A stretch of 56,688 nucleotides of DNA from an uncultured Sulfurovum sp. Lineage in GTDB: Bacteria; Campylobacterota; Campylobacteria; Campylobacterales; Sulfurovaceae. Numbering within the stretch: the first letter of the stretch is position 1; each line of letters begins with the position of its first letter. This document shows positions 18,202 through 26,218 of this stretch, in pieces. Position numbers and translations under genes: made by a program. Location: contig CACVAU010000001.1 in NCBI GenBank assembly GCA_902727915.1, positions 1 to 56,688 on the forward strand. Direction: 5' to 3'. Below the pieces are notes generated by a model. That model saw nothing but the letters and a program-made list of their open reading frames with translations. It was not told the DNA's origin and searched no databases.

Positions 18202-19307
18202 CTTATCTCTCCACTTTTTTTTGTTTTATGCTCTTTTTCCACAATAATATTAATTAACGCTTCTTTGCTATAATCTTGAAGTCGTGTACGCACAATCTCT
18301 TTTAACTGTACTTTATCTTTCTCAAAGAGTTTAGGAAGTAATTCAATCAATTCTCGGTCATGAACATTTTGATAAGCACCAGCAGGATTCTCCCAACGTT
18401 TTACAAAGTTATGTACTTCTTCATCTGAAAAACGGGTTAAAAGCGAAATATTTTGACGTGCATTTTGGTATTTTTTTAAAGTATTTGAAGGTAATACAAT
18501 CAAGTACTGTCCAATCTCTTTCCCCTCACCATTCAACATACTCTTTAAAATAAATAACTTATCTTGATATTTATAATAACTCTTATAAACTAATTCATTC
18601 CAAATTACTTTCTCAGCATGAACCAAAAGTTGTAAATTATAATTTTCATTGGCTATCACATAATCTTTAAAACGAGGAAATTTATACATTAATGAATTTT
18701 TTTCAATTACATGTTCTTTATCCATCAACGCAAATACTTCAATGCCTCGTTGACGTAATTTTTCAGTAAATTCATCAATAAATTTAATCACTTCCAAATA
18801 TCCCAAATACGCTTCACCATAAACAATGGGGATGGTTGCTTTAAAAGTTAAACGCCTACCTGTCTCTAATCCAACTTTAGGTTTTTTATTATCTTTTAAT
18901 TTTACAAGATCCTTTCTAAACCATGAGATAGGTAATCCCATGGAAGTTTTTTTCCAATTTTGTGCAAAAATTTCAAAATCATTATTCAGAACTTGAAGAC
19001 GAAGGTTCTTTAAGTGCGTATTTTTTGTAAATCGTTCAGCAATACTATCAAGCAGTCTATACCCTTCATCAGAATCTTCTTCAATAAGTGTTTTCTTTAA
19101 AGCACCATCCTCTGCCAAAGCCAACGAAAATGTTAATAAATTAGCTTTTTCAAAAGCAAGAAGCTCCTCAAAGTCTTCTACCACAAATTTTCTTACTTCT
19201 TGTAAATTATCATTTTTAGTCTTTTCTTTAAAAAAAAGTATTGAGCCTACAAGCAGAAATAAAACAATAAAGCTAATGATAAAATAAATTTTAGAGATAG
19301 ATTTCAT
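18198..19307 (-). CDS. Periplasmic sensor protein (Cache-like) of the sox-linked regulatory operon
   Basis: 369 residues with one N-terminal helix (about 7-26) and a large periplasmic part. A helical segment from about 30 to 110 is followed by LRLQVLNNDFEIFAQNW and the region LTFKATIPIVYGEAYLGYLEV, the style of a Cache-type ligand domain. No kinase or methyl-accepting domain follows; the C-terminal 70 residues are charged and helical. Its stop overlaps the response regulator's start. I infer it detects a periplasmic ligand, perhaps a sulfur compound, and informs the adjacent kinase. The family assignment is tentative. Confidence 0.7.
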   Translation of the reverse strand: MKSISKIYFIISFIVLFLLVGSILFFKEKTKNDNLQEVRKFVVEDFEELLAFEKANLLTFSLALAEDGALKKTLIEEDSDEGYRLLDSIAERFTKNTHLKNLRLQVLNNDFEIFAQNWKKTSMGLPISWFRKDLVKLKDNKKPKVGLETGRRLTFKATIPIVYGEAYLGYLEVIKFIDEFTEKLRQRGIEVFALMDKEHVIEKNSLMYKFPRFKDYVIANENYNLQLLVHAEKVIWNELVYKSYYKYQDKLFILKSMLNGEGKEIGQYLIVLPSNTLKKYQNARQNISLLTRFSDEEVHNFVKRWENPAGAYQNVHDRELIELLPKLFEKDKVQLKEIVRTRLQDYSKEALINIIVEKEHKTKKSGEIR

Positions 19308-19365
19308 CAGATAATTGTAGTCAAAGAAGCATTAATGAAAGGTTAATTTTTTTGTTTAAAAATGT

Positions 19366-19650
19366 TTAATTTTTATAATACATAAACCATAAAGCAATAA
19401 AAATCAATAACAAAAACAGACTAATTAGCCACCAATAAGTAACATGCTGATATTTCAAAAATTCTATACTGCCCATTACTACCAAGCCTAAATTTAATAC
19501 CATACCCAAACCCAAAAATATTTTAGCAATATTCATCCATAATGACATTTTTTCACCCTGCCAAAAGTAAAAATTCAATGCCATAAGGACAACAAGCATA
19601 CCCAGTAAAACAAGAGAAACACTTATCATAAACAATAATTTATATGTCAT
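19366..19650 (-). CDS. Small membrane protein, unknown
   Basis: 94 residues made almost entirely of three hydrophobic helices (about 5-27, 38-62 and 71-91), with few charged residues. It has a reasonable start and lies 59 bp upstream of the sensor gene in the same direction. No family recognised. Confidence 0.55.
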   Translation of the reverse strand: MTYKLLFMISVSLVLLGMLVVLMALNFYFWQGEKMSLWMNIAKIFLGLGMVLNLGLVVMGSIEFLKYQHVTYWWLISLFLLLIFIALWFMYYKN

Positions 19651-19995
19651 AATTTAGAATCCATTAACCTTTCCATTTAATCAAGTTTGAGGAAGAAAGT
19701 AACAATAAGAATATCCATAAAAACTTCATAATTATATGAATAAATATTAAACATATTCTAAACAAAAAAATATTATTTATATAATTGTTAAAATTAAAGT
19801 AGCAGGGTTTATAAATTCATGCTTATATATACTAGATACCATATAAATATTAACAATAGTTTAGAATTCTAAAGCTCTATTTTATTAATTTATTACGAGC
19901 CAATACCCTATATTACTTAACCCTTGGCTATTTAATTAAAATATTATTAATTTTTATATATAATTTATATACTAAAACTAAAACAAGGATTTAAA
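19651..19995. other. AT-rich intergenic region without a recognised gene
   Basis: About 345 bases, very rich in A and T. It must contain divergent promoters for the small membrane protein and for the plus-strand gene at 19996, which has AAGGA before its ATG. No RNA gene, repeat array or convincing short frame was found. Confidence 0.6.
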
Positions 19996-20391
19996 ATGTC
20001 AAAGATTAAAAGAATACTAAATATACTATTTGAAAAAAAAGAAATAACTACAAGCCCTAAAAATCATAGAAAAAAAGAGCAAGAACTATTCAAAAAGAAA
20101 CACAGAAAAAATTACTTAAGTGTTAATGAGTTATCACAATATTTCAATATCTCACCCAATGAGCTTAACGGTATATTTCAAAAATTAAATTGGTCTAAAC
20201 AAGAACAAAAATGGTATTTAATGACGGATTTAGGTAAATATTATGGTGCAAAAGAGTGTTATGATAATAAACATAAAATTAAATATTTAAGATGGAATGA
20301 GAAAGTTAAAAGTAGTTCTCAGCTTCTAAAAGCCATAGACGAATTCAAAAAAATTAAATCTAAAAACTTTAAAGAAAAGCTCGAACTATAG
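19996..20391 (+). CDS. Unknown basic protein with a possible winged-helix segment
   Basis: 131 residues, very rich in Lys. The middle (LSVNELSQYFNISPNELNGI then FQKLNWSKQEQKWYLMTDLG) has the rhythm of a helix-turn-helix followed by a wing, as in C-terminal domains of phage antirepressors. This is pattern reading only. It starts after AAGGATTTAAA and ends just before a clear terminator. It is the only plus-strand gene here and lies next to broken genes, so it may belong to an old mobile segment. Confidence 0.6.
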   Translation: MSKIKRILNILFEKKEITTSPKNHRKKEQELFKKKHRKNYLSVNELSQYFNISPNELNGIFQKLNWSKQEQKWYLMTDLGKYYGAKECYDNKHKIKYLRWNEKVKSSSQLLKAIDEFKKIKSKNFKEKLEL

Positions 20392-20398
20392 AGGAAAA

Positions 20399-20423
20399 AA
20401 AGAAAAAGTATTACTTTTTCTTT
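20399..20423 (+). terminator. Terminator of the 19996-20391 gene
   Basis: AAAGAAAAAGTA (20399-20410) pairs with TACTTTTTCTTT (20412-20423), and a T-rich run follows on the plus strand. It also cuts into the end of a minus-strand remnant. Confidence 0.65.
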
Positions 20424-20695
20424 AGATTTTATTTCAATTCTTTCTGCTATCTCTCCTGTTTCTACTTTTTTAGCTTCTTTGTTAATGTTTATGCTAAAAC
20501 TCATTTTTTTTGCGAAAGATTTGTGGTTCATGCTAGTCCTACCTTTTTAATACCAAGTTCATCTGCCATATCTTTTCTAAGTTTAGAAAATGGTTCTTTA
20601 GATAAATCGACCTCATCATCTATCAAGTTAAAAATATCTTTCTTTATCTCTTGATAGGGAATCCCTGTCAAATCTTGTAACTCTTTTAATCTACT
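20415..20695 (-). pseudogene. Remnants of two small coupled genes, family unknown
   Basis: On the minus strand, 55 codons run from 20695 to a TGA at 20528 without a start codon (SRLKELQDLTGIPYQEIKKD, then FSKLRKDMADELGIKKVGLA). That stop overlaps an ATG at 20531 that opens MNHKSFAKKMSFSINI and continues sensibly for about 39 residues. It then runs into the terminator of the opposite gene and becomes hydrophobic nonsense. The ATGA coupling suggests two formerly translated genes, one missing its 5' end and one its 3' end. I do not recognise either. Confidence 0.45.
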
Positions 20696-21764
20696 TTATG
20701 GATAGAGTTCTGCATTTTCTAGCATTTCAAAGACTATGTCTTTGTGAGCTTGGTAGCGTTCGTTTAATTTAAAAACCTCTATGTATTTTTGATACTTATT
20801 TGAGTAATGTTCTTTTAACTTTATATCTATACTCTCTTTATTTTTAATATTTAAATCTTTACAGCTTTCTGTCATGAAGAGTTTGAATTTTACTTTTTTG
20901 TCGAAGTCAAAATTATCTGTATTTGGAGGTATACAGGTTTCATTCTCAAATTTTCCAACTTTTGAATCATATATAATGCTCTTCTGTATTTTCATACCGA
21001 TTAGAGTATTGAATTTTATCTACAATACTATCTACTAATTCAATAATATCTTGTGAGAATCTCTTAGTTCTATGAAAATCATAAACCAATCTATTTCTTA
21101 AGTTATCAAGGTTTTCTAAAATTGCTATTTTTATAGACTTTGGTTGAAAAAATATAAAATTTATATTTTTATCTTTTAATAAAAAAATTTTCTGACTGAT
21201 ACTATAAGTATCTAAATCAATATAATTACCTTCCTTAATTAATTCAAATTCAGGTAAATATCTAAAATTATTTTTAGCAGACTTATAATCATTATACTGA
21301 TTGTATGGTACTTCACTATCATAGAATAAGCTATCTGTTATTTGCCATATTTCACTATGATCTATTTCTTGTATTTTTTTAGCATTAAATAAAATTTCAT
21401 TTAAATTAGAAATAAGAATCAAACTTTTTTTAATACCTAAACCAAATAATTCATCATTAGAGTATAAATTTGGATTAATATTCAAAATCATTAAGTATTT
21501 GATATTTTCAACTTCTTGATAATATATTGGATTAACTATTAGAAGTTTTTGTAGAAGCTCTAACACACTACTCTTCCCACTCCCATTCTTCCCAACAATA
21601 GCCGTAACATTAATATTTTCACCAAAAAAATCAGGAATATAATCAGGGTTATCTTTAATAGTTAATCCTTCACCATCATAATGACATTCAAATCGAGGAG
21701 AAAAATTAAACCCTTGATTCTCAATATTTTTATACTTCTCAACCCACAAATAAACCAGTTCCAT
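20696..21764 (-). pseudogene. Frameshifted and truncated AAA-type ATPase
   Basis: The first frame (20967-21764) begins MELVYLWVEKYKNIENQGFN and has Walker A AIVGKNGSGKSSVLELL, as in the OLD/RecF-like ATPases of defence and repair systems. It ends at TGA in a short TATATA tract. A second frame (20696-20995) continues in the same style (SKVGKFENETCIPPNTD). Removing one base in the tract would join them as HYIDSKVGKF. No Walker B or signature follows before the final stop, so the C-terminal half is lost as well. It overlaps the end of the AlbA_2 remnant by one base. Confidence 0.75.
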
Positions 21765-22223
21765 TAACTTTTCCCCAACACATAATAAGTACTACGCCCA
21801 CTACCCAAACGACTAATAATCCCTTTCTCAACCATCTTTTTCAACAACTCCCTAGTACGGCTCTCTTTGATTCTTAAAAGTTTTTCTACATCTTTTGAAA
21901 CCATACGCTTATGCTCTTCTAAATAAGTTATTATCTTCTCTTCTTGAAAACTAAGAGGTGTTAAATTATCCGACACTTTTCCGACGGTATCCGACGGTTT
22001 AACAACGGTTTCATTACTATCTGGTCGATAAAACTCCACATCCACAAAATCATTCTGCTCAACAATCTTTGGCTCTTTTAACCCCATATCCAATAATAAG
22101 TTGACCACCAGAAGTATTTGAAAAAGAGATAATTGTTTTTACAATGCTTTCATTTTTAGGGAGTTGTTCTTTGAACTCTACGCGTTTATTTTCGCCTTGT
22201 TTAATTAGTTCTTTTATGTTCAT
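21764..22223 (-). pseudogene. AlbA_2 (Schlafen-like) regulator gene with an internal deletion
   Basis: Starting at 22223 (AAGGA 7 nt upstream) the frame reads MNIKELIKQGENKRVEFKEQ and reaches SFSNTSGGQLIIG, the N-terminal part of an AlbA_2 domain. It then goes out of frame and stops at 22059. A shifted frame (21764-22108) continues with LKEPKIVEQNDFVDVEFYRP and a winged helix (IITYLEEHKRMVSKDVEKLL), the normal C-terminal end of the same family. Several hundred middle residues are missing. The intact family binds nucleic acid and regulates transcription or acts in defence. Confidence 0.75.
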
Positions 22224-22364
22224 AATGCTTTCCTTCTTCATTATGGTTCCCAATAAAAGTTATTTATTAGGAACTATACTTCCTATTTATAAGGTATATT
22301 ACTGAACTATGAGTTATTTTATGCAGAGATAAAATATGGATGTAAAGTCTATACCTTGGGATTA

Positions 22365-22838
22365 CTAGATTTCTTCCCCATCATAATAAAACTCATCCAA
22401 GCCTTCTAAAAAAGCATTAAGCAGTTCATCCGAACAAGCTTTAAAGTTTTTCGTTCCCTCTTTTCTAAAAAGCGAACCAATTTGACGTTTGGTGAGCGTT
22501 ACTTCGGCTAAAGCAAAAAGAATCACCAACTCTGGCTCTTTCAACTCCATGGCAACACGTACTTTTTTCAAAATGAGATTGTTCGTTAACTCAACAACAT
22601 CATCTTCATTTGCTACTTTGTCACTTGGTCCTCTTTTCAAGAGTACTAAACCATCTAAAAATACCCCTAGTTCTTCAAATGTAGCTTCTTCAAAACCTTT
22701 GTCTTGTCTACGCTTCATAATGCTCACTAAACGCTCTTCTGTCATTTCAAAGTCAGCTAGTTTATACGCCTCTATAATTTGTTCGTTCTCTAAAGAGAGT
22801 GCTGTTTTTAGTTTAAATAATATATCATTTGTTTGCAT
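22365..22838 (-). CDS. DUF1456 family protein (YehS-like)
   Basis: 157 residues from the ATG at 22838. The frame extends upstream only inside the neighbouring NlpC/P60 gene. Two similar helical repeats are visible, each beginning with a short helix and ending in LGVFLDGLVLLKRGPSD or LLNAFLEGLDEFYYDGEE. This duplicated layout is characteristic of DUF1456, a family without established function. Its start lies within the last 14 bp of the upstream gene, indicating translational coupling. Confidence 0.85.
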   Translation of the reverse strand: MQTNDILFKLKTALSLENEQIIEAYKLADFEMTEERLVSIMKRRQDKGFEEATFEELGVFLDGLVLLKRGPSDKVANEDDVVELTNNLILKKVRVAMELKEPELVILFALAEVTLTKRQIGSLFRKEGTKNFKACSDELLNAFLEGLDEFYYDGEEI

Positions 22839-23373
22839 TGAGTCTTTTACCCCATTTAAATTTGTCTTTGTACCAAGCATCTAAACTAGAGATGGTTACA
22901 GAATATGCTTTGCCTGAACTGGCATGAATAAACTTGCTATCTCCAAGATAGATACCTGAATGATTAACATGCCCTTCTAAAGCAGTATCAAAAAAGACCA
23001 AATCACCCTCTTCTAAAAATTCTCTGGAAATTTTATCACCTTCAACTTTTGACTGATTTAGAGAAGTACGTGGAAGGTTAATCCCTACTTTTTTATGCAT
23101 ACTATAAACAAAACCTGAACAGTCAAAACTCTCTGGACCTATTGTTCCAAATACATAAGGTTTTCCTAAATTTTCTTTGGCGAATTGAGAAACGGTTTTT
23201 GCTTGTTGAACGATTTGAGAAGAAGGATGAATGGTTTCTTGAAATTCTTTTTTGACTTCCACTGGTACAGAAGTTTTTATGAAATCTTGTTCTATACGCA
23301 TATTCTCTTCTTTCTTAATATTAGCCATCCAAATAATTATGATAACAATTAACCAAAAAAGAGAACTTTTCAT
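22825..23373 (-). CDS. Membrane-anchored NlpC/P60 peptidoglycan endopeptidase (short form)
   Basis: 182 residues with an N-terminal anchor (about 4-18) and an NlpC/P60 domain at about 60-180. The catalytic Cys is in FDCSGFVYSMHKK, the His in GHVNHSGIYLGDS and the third residue in KFIHASSG. It resembles the longer enzyme at 7973-8740, including the shared pattern VxGxxGPxSFDCSGF, so the two are probably paralogues. It lies 5 bp after the 155-residue gene and overlaps the DUF1456 gene. Confidence 0.9.
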   Translation of the reverse strand: MKSSLFWLIVIIIIWMANIKKEENMRIEQDFIKTSVPVEVKKEFQETIHPSSQIVQQAKTVSQFAKENLGKPYVFGTIGPESFDCSGFVYSMHKKVGINLPRTSLNQSKVEGDKISREFLEEGDLVFFDTALEGHVNHSGIYLGDSKFIHASSGKAYSVTISSLDAWYKDKFKWGKRLNANK

Positions 23374-23378
23374 AATGA

Positions 23379-23846
23379 CTAGAAATACTCTTTCATAATC
23401 TGAGGAAAAATTTTAATGGTACTTTCAGCTTTATCAATCTTTTCTTGAAAAATTGGTGCAGAATGGGGAAAACTTTCTGCTATCTCTTTATAAATACCAA
23501 TTTTATCTTGCATATGTTCTTCAAGTGCATCCAATACCAACTGCATACGCTCTTGGCTCACAGCAAACTTCATTAAGAGTTCAAACATACGCTTTCTAGG
23601 ATGAATGGACATAGAGTCTCCAGCCACATCTGCAATCTCTTTAATGTCCCAACGAGAAAGATAAATACCTGATACTTCAGGTGCTACTAAACGTGCATAA
23701 AGTGCTTCCGTATAAGAAGGATAATCTCTTAAATCAGCACCCTCTTCATCAGTAGGACAAGAGCCATCACCACAATAGGCTTCTGCCTTATTGGTCATAG
23801 CATCAAATTCAGCTCTCAACTCTTGTAAATCATCAAAATTTTTCAT
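23379..23846 (-). CDS. Unknown helical protein in the TorD/iron-sulfur cluster
   Basis: 155 residues, mainly helical and acidic, cytoplasmic by lack of a signal. AYCGDGSCPTDEEGAD contains two Cys, and SIHPRKRMFELLMKFAVSQE is the most ordered-looking stretch. No family recognised. It follows the 154-residue gene after 15 bp and precedes an NlpC/P60 gene. Context suggests a role in maturing or assembling a redox enzyme, but nothing in the sequence shows this directly. Confidence 0.7.
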   Translation of the reverse strand: MKNFDDLQELRAEFDAMTNKAEAYCGDGSCPTDEEGADLRDYPSYTEALYARLVAPEVSGIYLSRWDIKEIADVAGDSMSIHPRKRMFELLMKFAVSQERMQLVLDALEEHMQDKIGIYKEIAESFPHSAPIFQEKIDKAESTIKIFPQIMKEYF

Positions 23847-23861
23847 TTTATCTCCTCTATC

Positions 23862-24326
23862 TTATATCATGGTTGGAATTAAATCCATGTCGATTTTTGC
23901 TTTATACCAACGATTACTTAAGAGCATCATTTTCATAGCAAGACGTATACGAATGTCAACAAAATCTGGATTTTCAATGTACTCATCTATGGCATCATCA
24001 AGGCAATAACCCATGATTTTACCATCAACCACTTCGACAAAGTCCACAAAATTTTTCGCTTCAGCACAAGCATCTAATGTATCACAGTACTGAACAACAT
24101 TTTTACAAAACTCATGCTCAAACATCATTTTTTTAACTTTAGACTCAGCTAAATTGGTCATGGTATAATGAAAATGCTCATCTTTAATGTTTAAAGCAAT
24201 GGCTGTAGCATTTAAGGCATTTGCTTTTAGACATTTATTAAAATAACGTCTACAATTTCCAGTTTGTGCATTAAACCCTAAAATGGTACACAGTTCAGTG
24301 TCTGGTTTTATCTCTTCAGGTCTCAT
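23862..24326 (-). CDS. Unknown Cys-containing protein in the TorD/iron-sulfur cluster
   Basis: 154 residues, cytoplasmic, with seven Cys, including TELCTILGFNAQTGNCRRYF, KCLKA, HEFCKNVVQYCDTLDACAE and GYCLD. The spacing is not a classical [4Fe-4S] motif but could bind a metal or cluster. The start overlaps the stop of the multi-ferredoxin protein by one base (TAATG). No family recognised; the tight coupling implies they act together. Confidence 0.7.
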   Translation of the reverse strand: MRPEEIKPDTELCTILGFNAQTGNCRRYFNKCLKANALNATAIALNIKDEHFHYTMTNLAESKVKKMMFEHEFCKNVVQYCDTLDACAEAKNFVDFVEVVDGKIMGYCLDDAIDEYIENPDFVDIRIRLAMKMMLLSNRWYKAKIDMDLIPTMI

Positions 24327-25426
24327 TAACTATTCCTCTTTCTTGCCAAAGCATGAAGTTCTCTCGCCTCTTCTTCTTCAAGCTTACAACGAAAACACTC
24401 TTTTTCTCCACCTGTATAAGTAAAGTAGTTCCCACACTCGTTACAACGCTGTATGTCAAAAGTAGCTAAGGTTCTCTGTCTTGGTTCAAACAACTCTTTT
24501 GTCTCATAACCTGGTTGCAGTTGAATGGCATTGGGTTCACACACATCATGACAAAGATGACATTTAACACAAAGCATCGAATCAAAATTAATTAATGAAA
24601 ACTTTTGATTTGAACTCAAAGCACCTGTAGGACAAATACGGTAACAAATTTGACAATTTGTACAAGAATCATCTACAAATTTTTGAGAAGAAAAAGAAAT
24701 TTCCTCTGTAGGAATAATTTCATAAGACGCTTTCTTTTCAACACGTTTTAAAACTGAAAAAAGTAATTTTCGTTTATCAGGTATCACTTTATTTTTAATT
24801 TTAGAAATATCAGAAAGATCAATACCAAACTCTTTGAGTTCATCAGCATCCATCGCATCATCAAAAGCTTGTTTACTTTTTATGGCTCCTTTGAGGGTAA
24901 ACAGTGAACGTCTACTTGTAGCTGTCATTGCCTCCTCTTTTTTAGCAAACTCATTTTGTGATGACTTTGTTAAAATTTCTTTATTAGAGAATGAAGAAAG
25001 AATAAAGTTTGCCTCTTCAATATTAGCTTTTAATTGTTCTTGTAAATTATCAGAATCACCACCACAGGCACAAGCATCTACATTCATAATCACTGGTTCA
25101 TCTGAAGCAATTGCCATAGAAATTAAATGTTCAACACTTAAAACAGTTAAACAACAATACAAATCTTTTTGACAAGTAAGTTCATTACTCTCTTCTTCTA
25201 AAAACTTAAAGAAAAACTCAATACTTGAAAAACCAGAAAGTGAAAAAGCTTCCGTAGGACAAGAACCCACACAACCTCCACAAGTTATACATTCTGAAGG
25301 GGTGAAAGCTGGAATATTATCAACAATTTTAATTGTATCTACAGGACAAATATCAACACATTTAGTACACTCGGAAAACTTAGAGGTAGCTCTAACACAT
25401 GAGGCAACATCAAATAGTAAATTCAT
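24326..25426 (-). CDS. Multi-[4Fe-4S] cytoplasmic protein
   Basis: 366 residues. An N-terminal ferredoxin pair has CTKCVDICPVDTI and CITCGGCVGSCPTEAF. The middle section (about 60-180) holds further Cys, including CCLTVL and DACACGGDSD. A second pair has CTNCQICYRICPTGAL and CVKCHLCHDVCEPNA, and the C-terminus has a ribbon-like CNECGNYFTYTGGEKECFRC. Four [4Fe-4S] sites and perhaps a Zn site are expected. It starts 6 bp after the TorD-like gene. In this setting it is likely an electron carrier or assembly factor for a molybdoenzyme; which one is not shown. Confidence 0.85.
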   Translation of the reverse strand: MNLLFDVASCVRATSKFSECTKCVDICPVDTIKIVDNIPAFTPSECITCGGCVGSCPTEAFSLSGFSSIEFFFKFLEEESNELTCQKDLYCCLTVLSVEHLISMAIASDEPVIMNVDACACGGDSDNLQEQLKANIEEANFILSSFSNKEILTKSSQNEFAKKEEAMTATSRRSLFTLKGAIKSKQAFDDAMDADELKEFGIDLSDISKIKNKVIPDKRKLLFSVLKRVEKKASYEIIPTEEISFSSQKFVDDSCTNCQICYRICPTGALSSNQKFSLINFDSMLCVKCHLCHDVCEPNAIQLQPGYETKELFEPRQRTLATFDIQRCNECGNYFTYTGGEKECFRCKLEEEEARELHALARKRNS

Positions 25427-25432
25427 AAAATC

Positions 25433-26065
25433 CTACTTTAGGTTTAATTGTTCGTTAATATATTCGTAATCACTTAACATAAACTCTAAGGTCAACTCTG
25501 CCCCATCATGATAGAGAGGTGTTCTTGATTCTTTTTTCATGTTTATTAAATATAAAGGTGTCCAATTTAAAAGATGATCTTTTAAAAAACCTCTTTGTAC
25601 AAGTAAAAACTCTTCAATGGCTACTTTATCATCAGCCTCATAAGCTTTTTTCATTGCATTACAAAGCACGTGCATAAACTCTAATTCAACCCCAATATGA
25701 TCAGGGCTAACCACCCTCGCCTCTTCAAGACTAACTTGAAAATCTAAAGTATCATAAATCTCTAAAATAGGATTTTCACCCCCAGATTCAATCATCTGGT
25801 CATTACGTGTATAAAAGCTTTCATAAGGAACAAGATGAAGTAAAGAAAGATTCGTAAAGTCTACATCTAAATAACATTCTTTTAAAATATTATTAGAAAA
25901 CTCTTTTCTTTTTCCCCAAGCTTTATAGTTTGGAAATAAGTTTAAGATATCTTCATTTGACTCAATTGACTTAATAAATTCTGCATCTACTTCTGTAATC
26001 ATTAATCGTGATACCAATGCATAAAGTGAAATACGATTTTCTATCTCTTCTAGTGTTACGGTCAT
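25433..26065 (-). CDS. TorD/DmsD-type molybdoenzyme chaperone
   Basis: 210 residues, all helical. LVPYESFYTRNDQMIESGGE and VVSPDHIGVELEFMHVLCNA match the conserved core of TorD-family chaperones, which bind the Tat signal and apoenzyme of molybdoproteins until the cofactor is inserted. It is the first gene of a run containing a multi-ferredoxin protein and two unknowns. The Tat-exported molybdoenzyme at 31749-35114 is a possible client about 6 kb away, but that link is inference. Confidence 0.85.
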   Translation of the reverse strand: MTVTLEEIENRISLYALVSRLMITEVDAEFIKSIESNEDILNLFPNYKAWGKRKEFSNNILKECYLDVDFTNLSLLHLVPYESFYTRNDQMIESGGENPILEIYDTLDFQVSLEEARVVSPDHIGVELEFMHVLCNAMKKAYEADDKVAIEEFLLVQRGFLKDHLLNWTPLYLINMKKESRTPLYHDGAELTLEFMLSDYEYINEQLNLK

Positions 26066-26177
26066 TTTTACCTCTTACTTTTTGAAGATAATTCTAAAAA
26101 ATTACCCCAAAATAATTATAAGCAAATAATACCACTTTCAAAATAAATGTAGCTAAAAAGAGTTATCAATTGTGAAA

Positions 26178-26218
26178 AAGCTTTTAGGAGTGTGGATATT
26201 TCATGGCTATAAAAGCTT
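26178..26218 (-). terminator. Hairpin after the Sia operon, weak terminator candidate
   Basis: AAGCTTTTA (26178-26186) can pair with TAAAAGCTT (26210-26218) across a 23-nt loop at the end of the SiaA gene. The minus strand continues into a short T run. The loop is long, so this is a low-confidence call. Confidence 0.3.

Noticed and set aside
20319..20531. A complete 70-residue minus-strand protein
   Set aside because: Only the first 39 or so residues look like a protein; the rest is the complement of the terminator and end of the plus-strand gene, so it was called a remnant.
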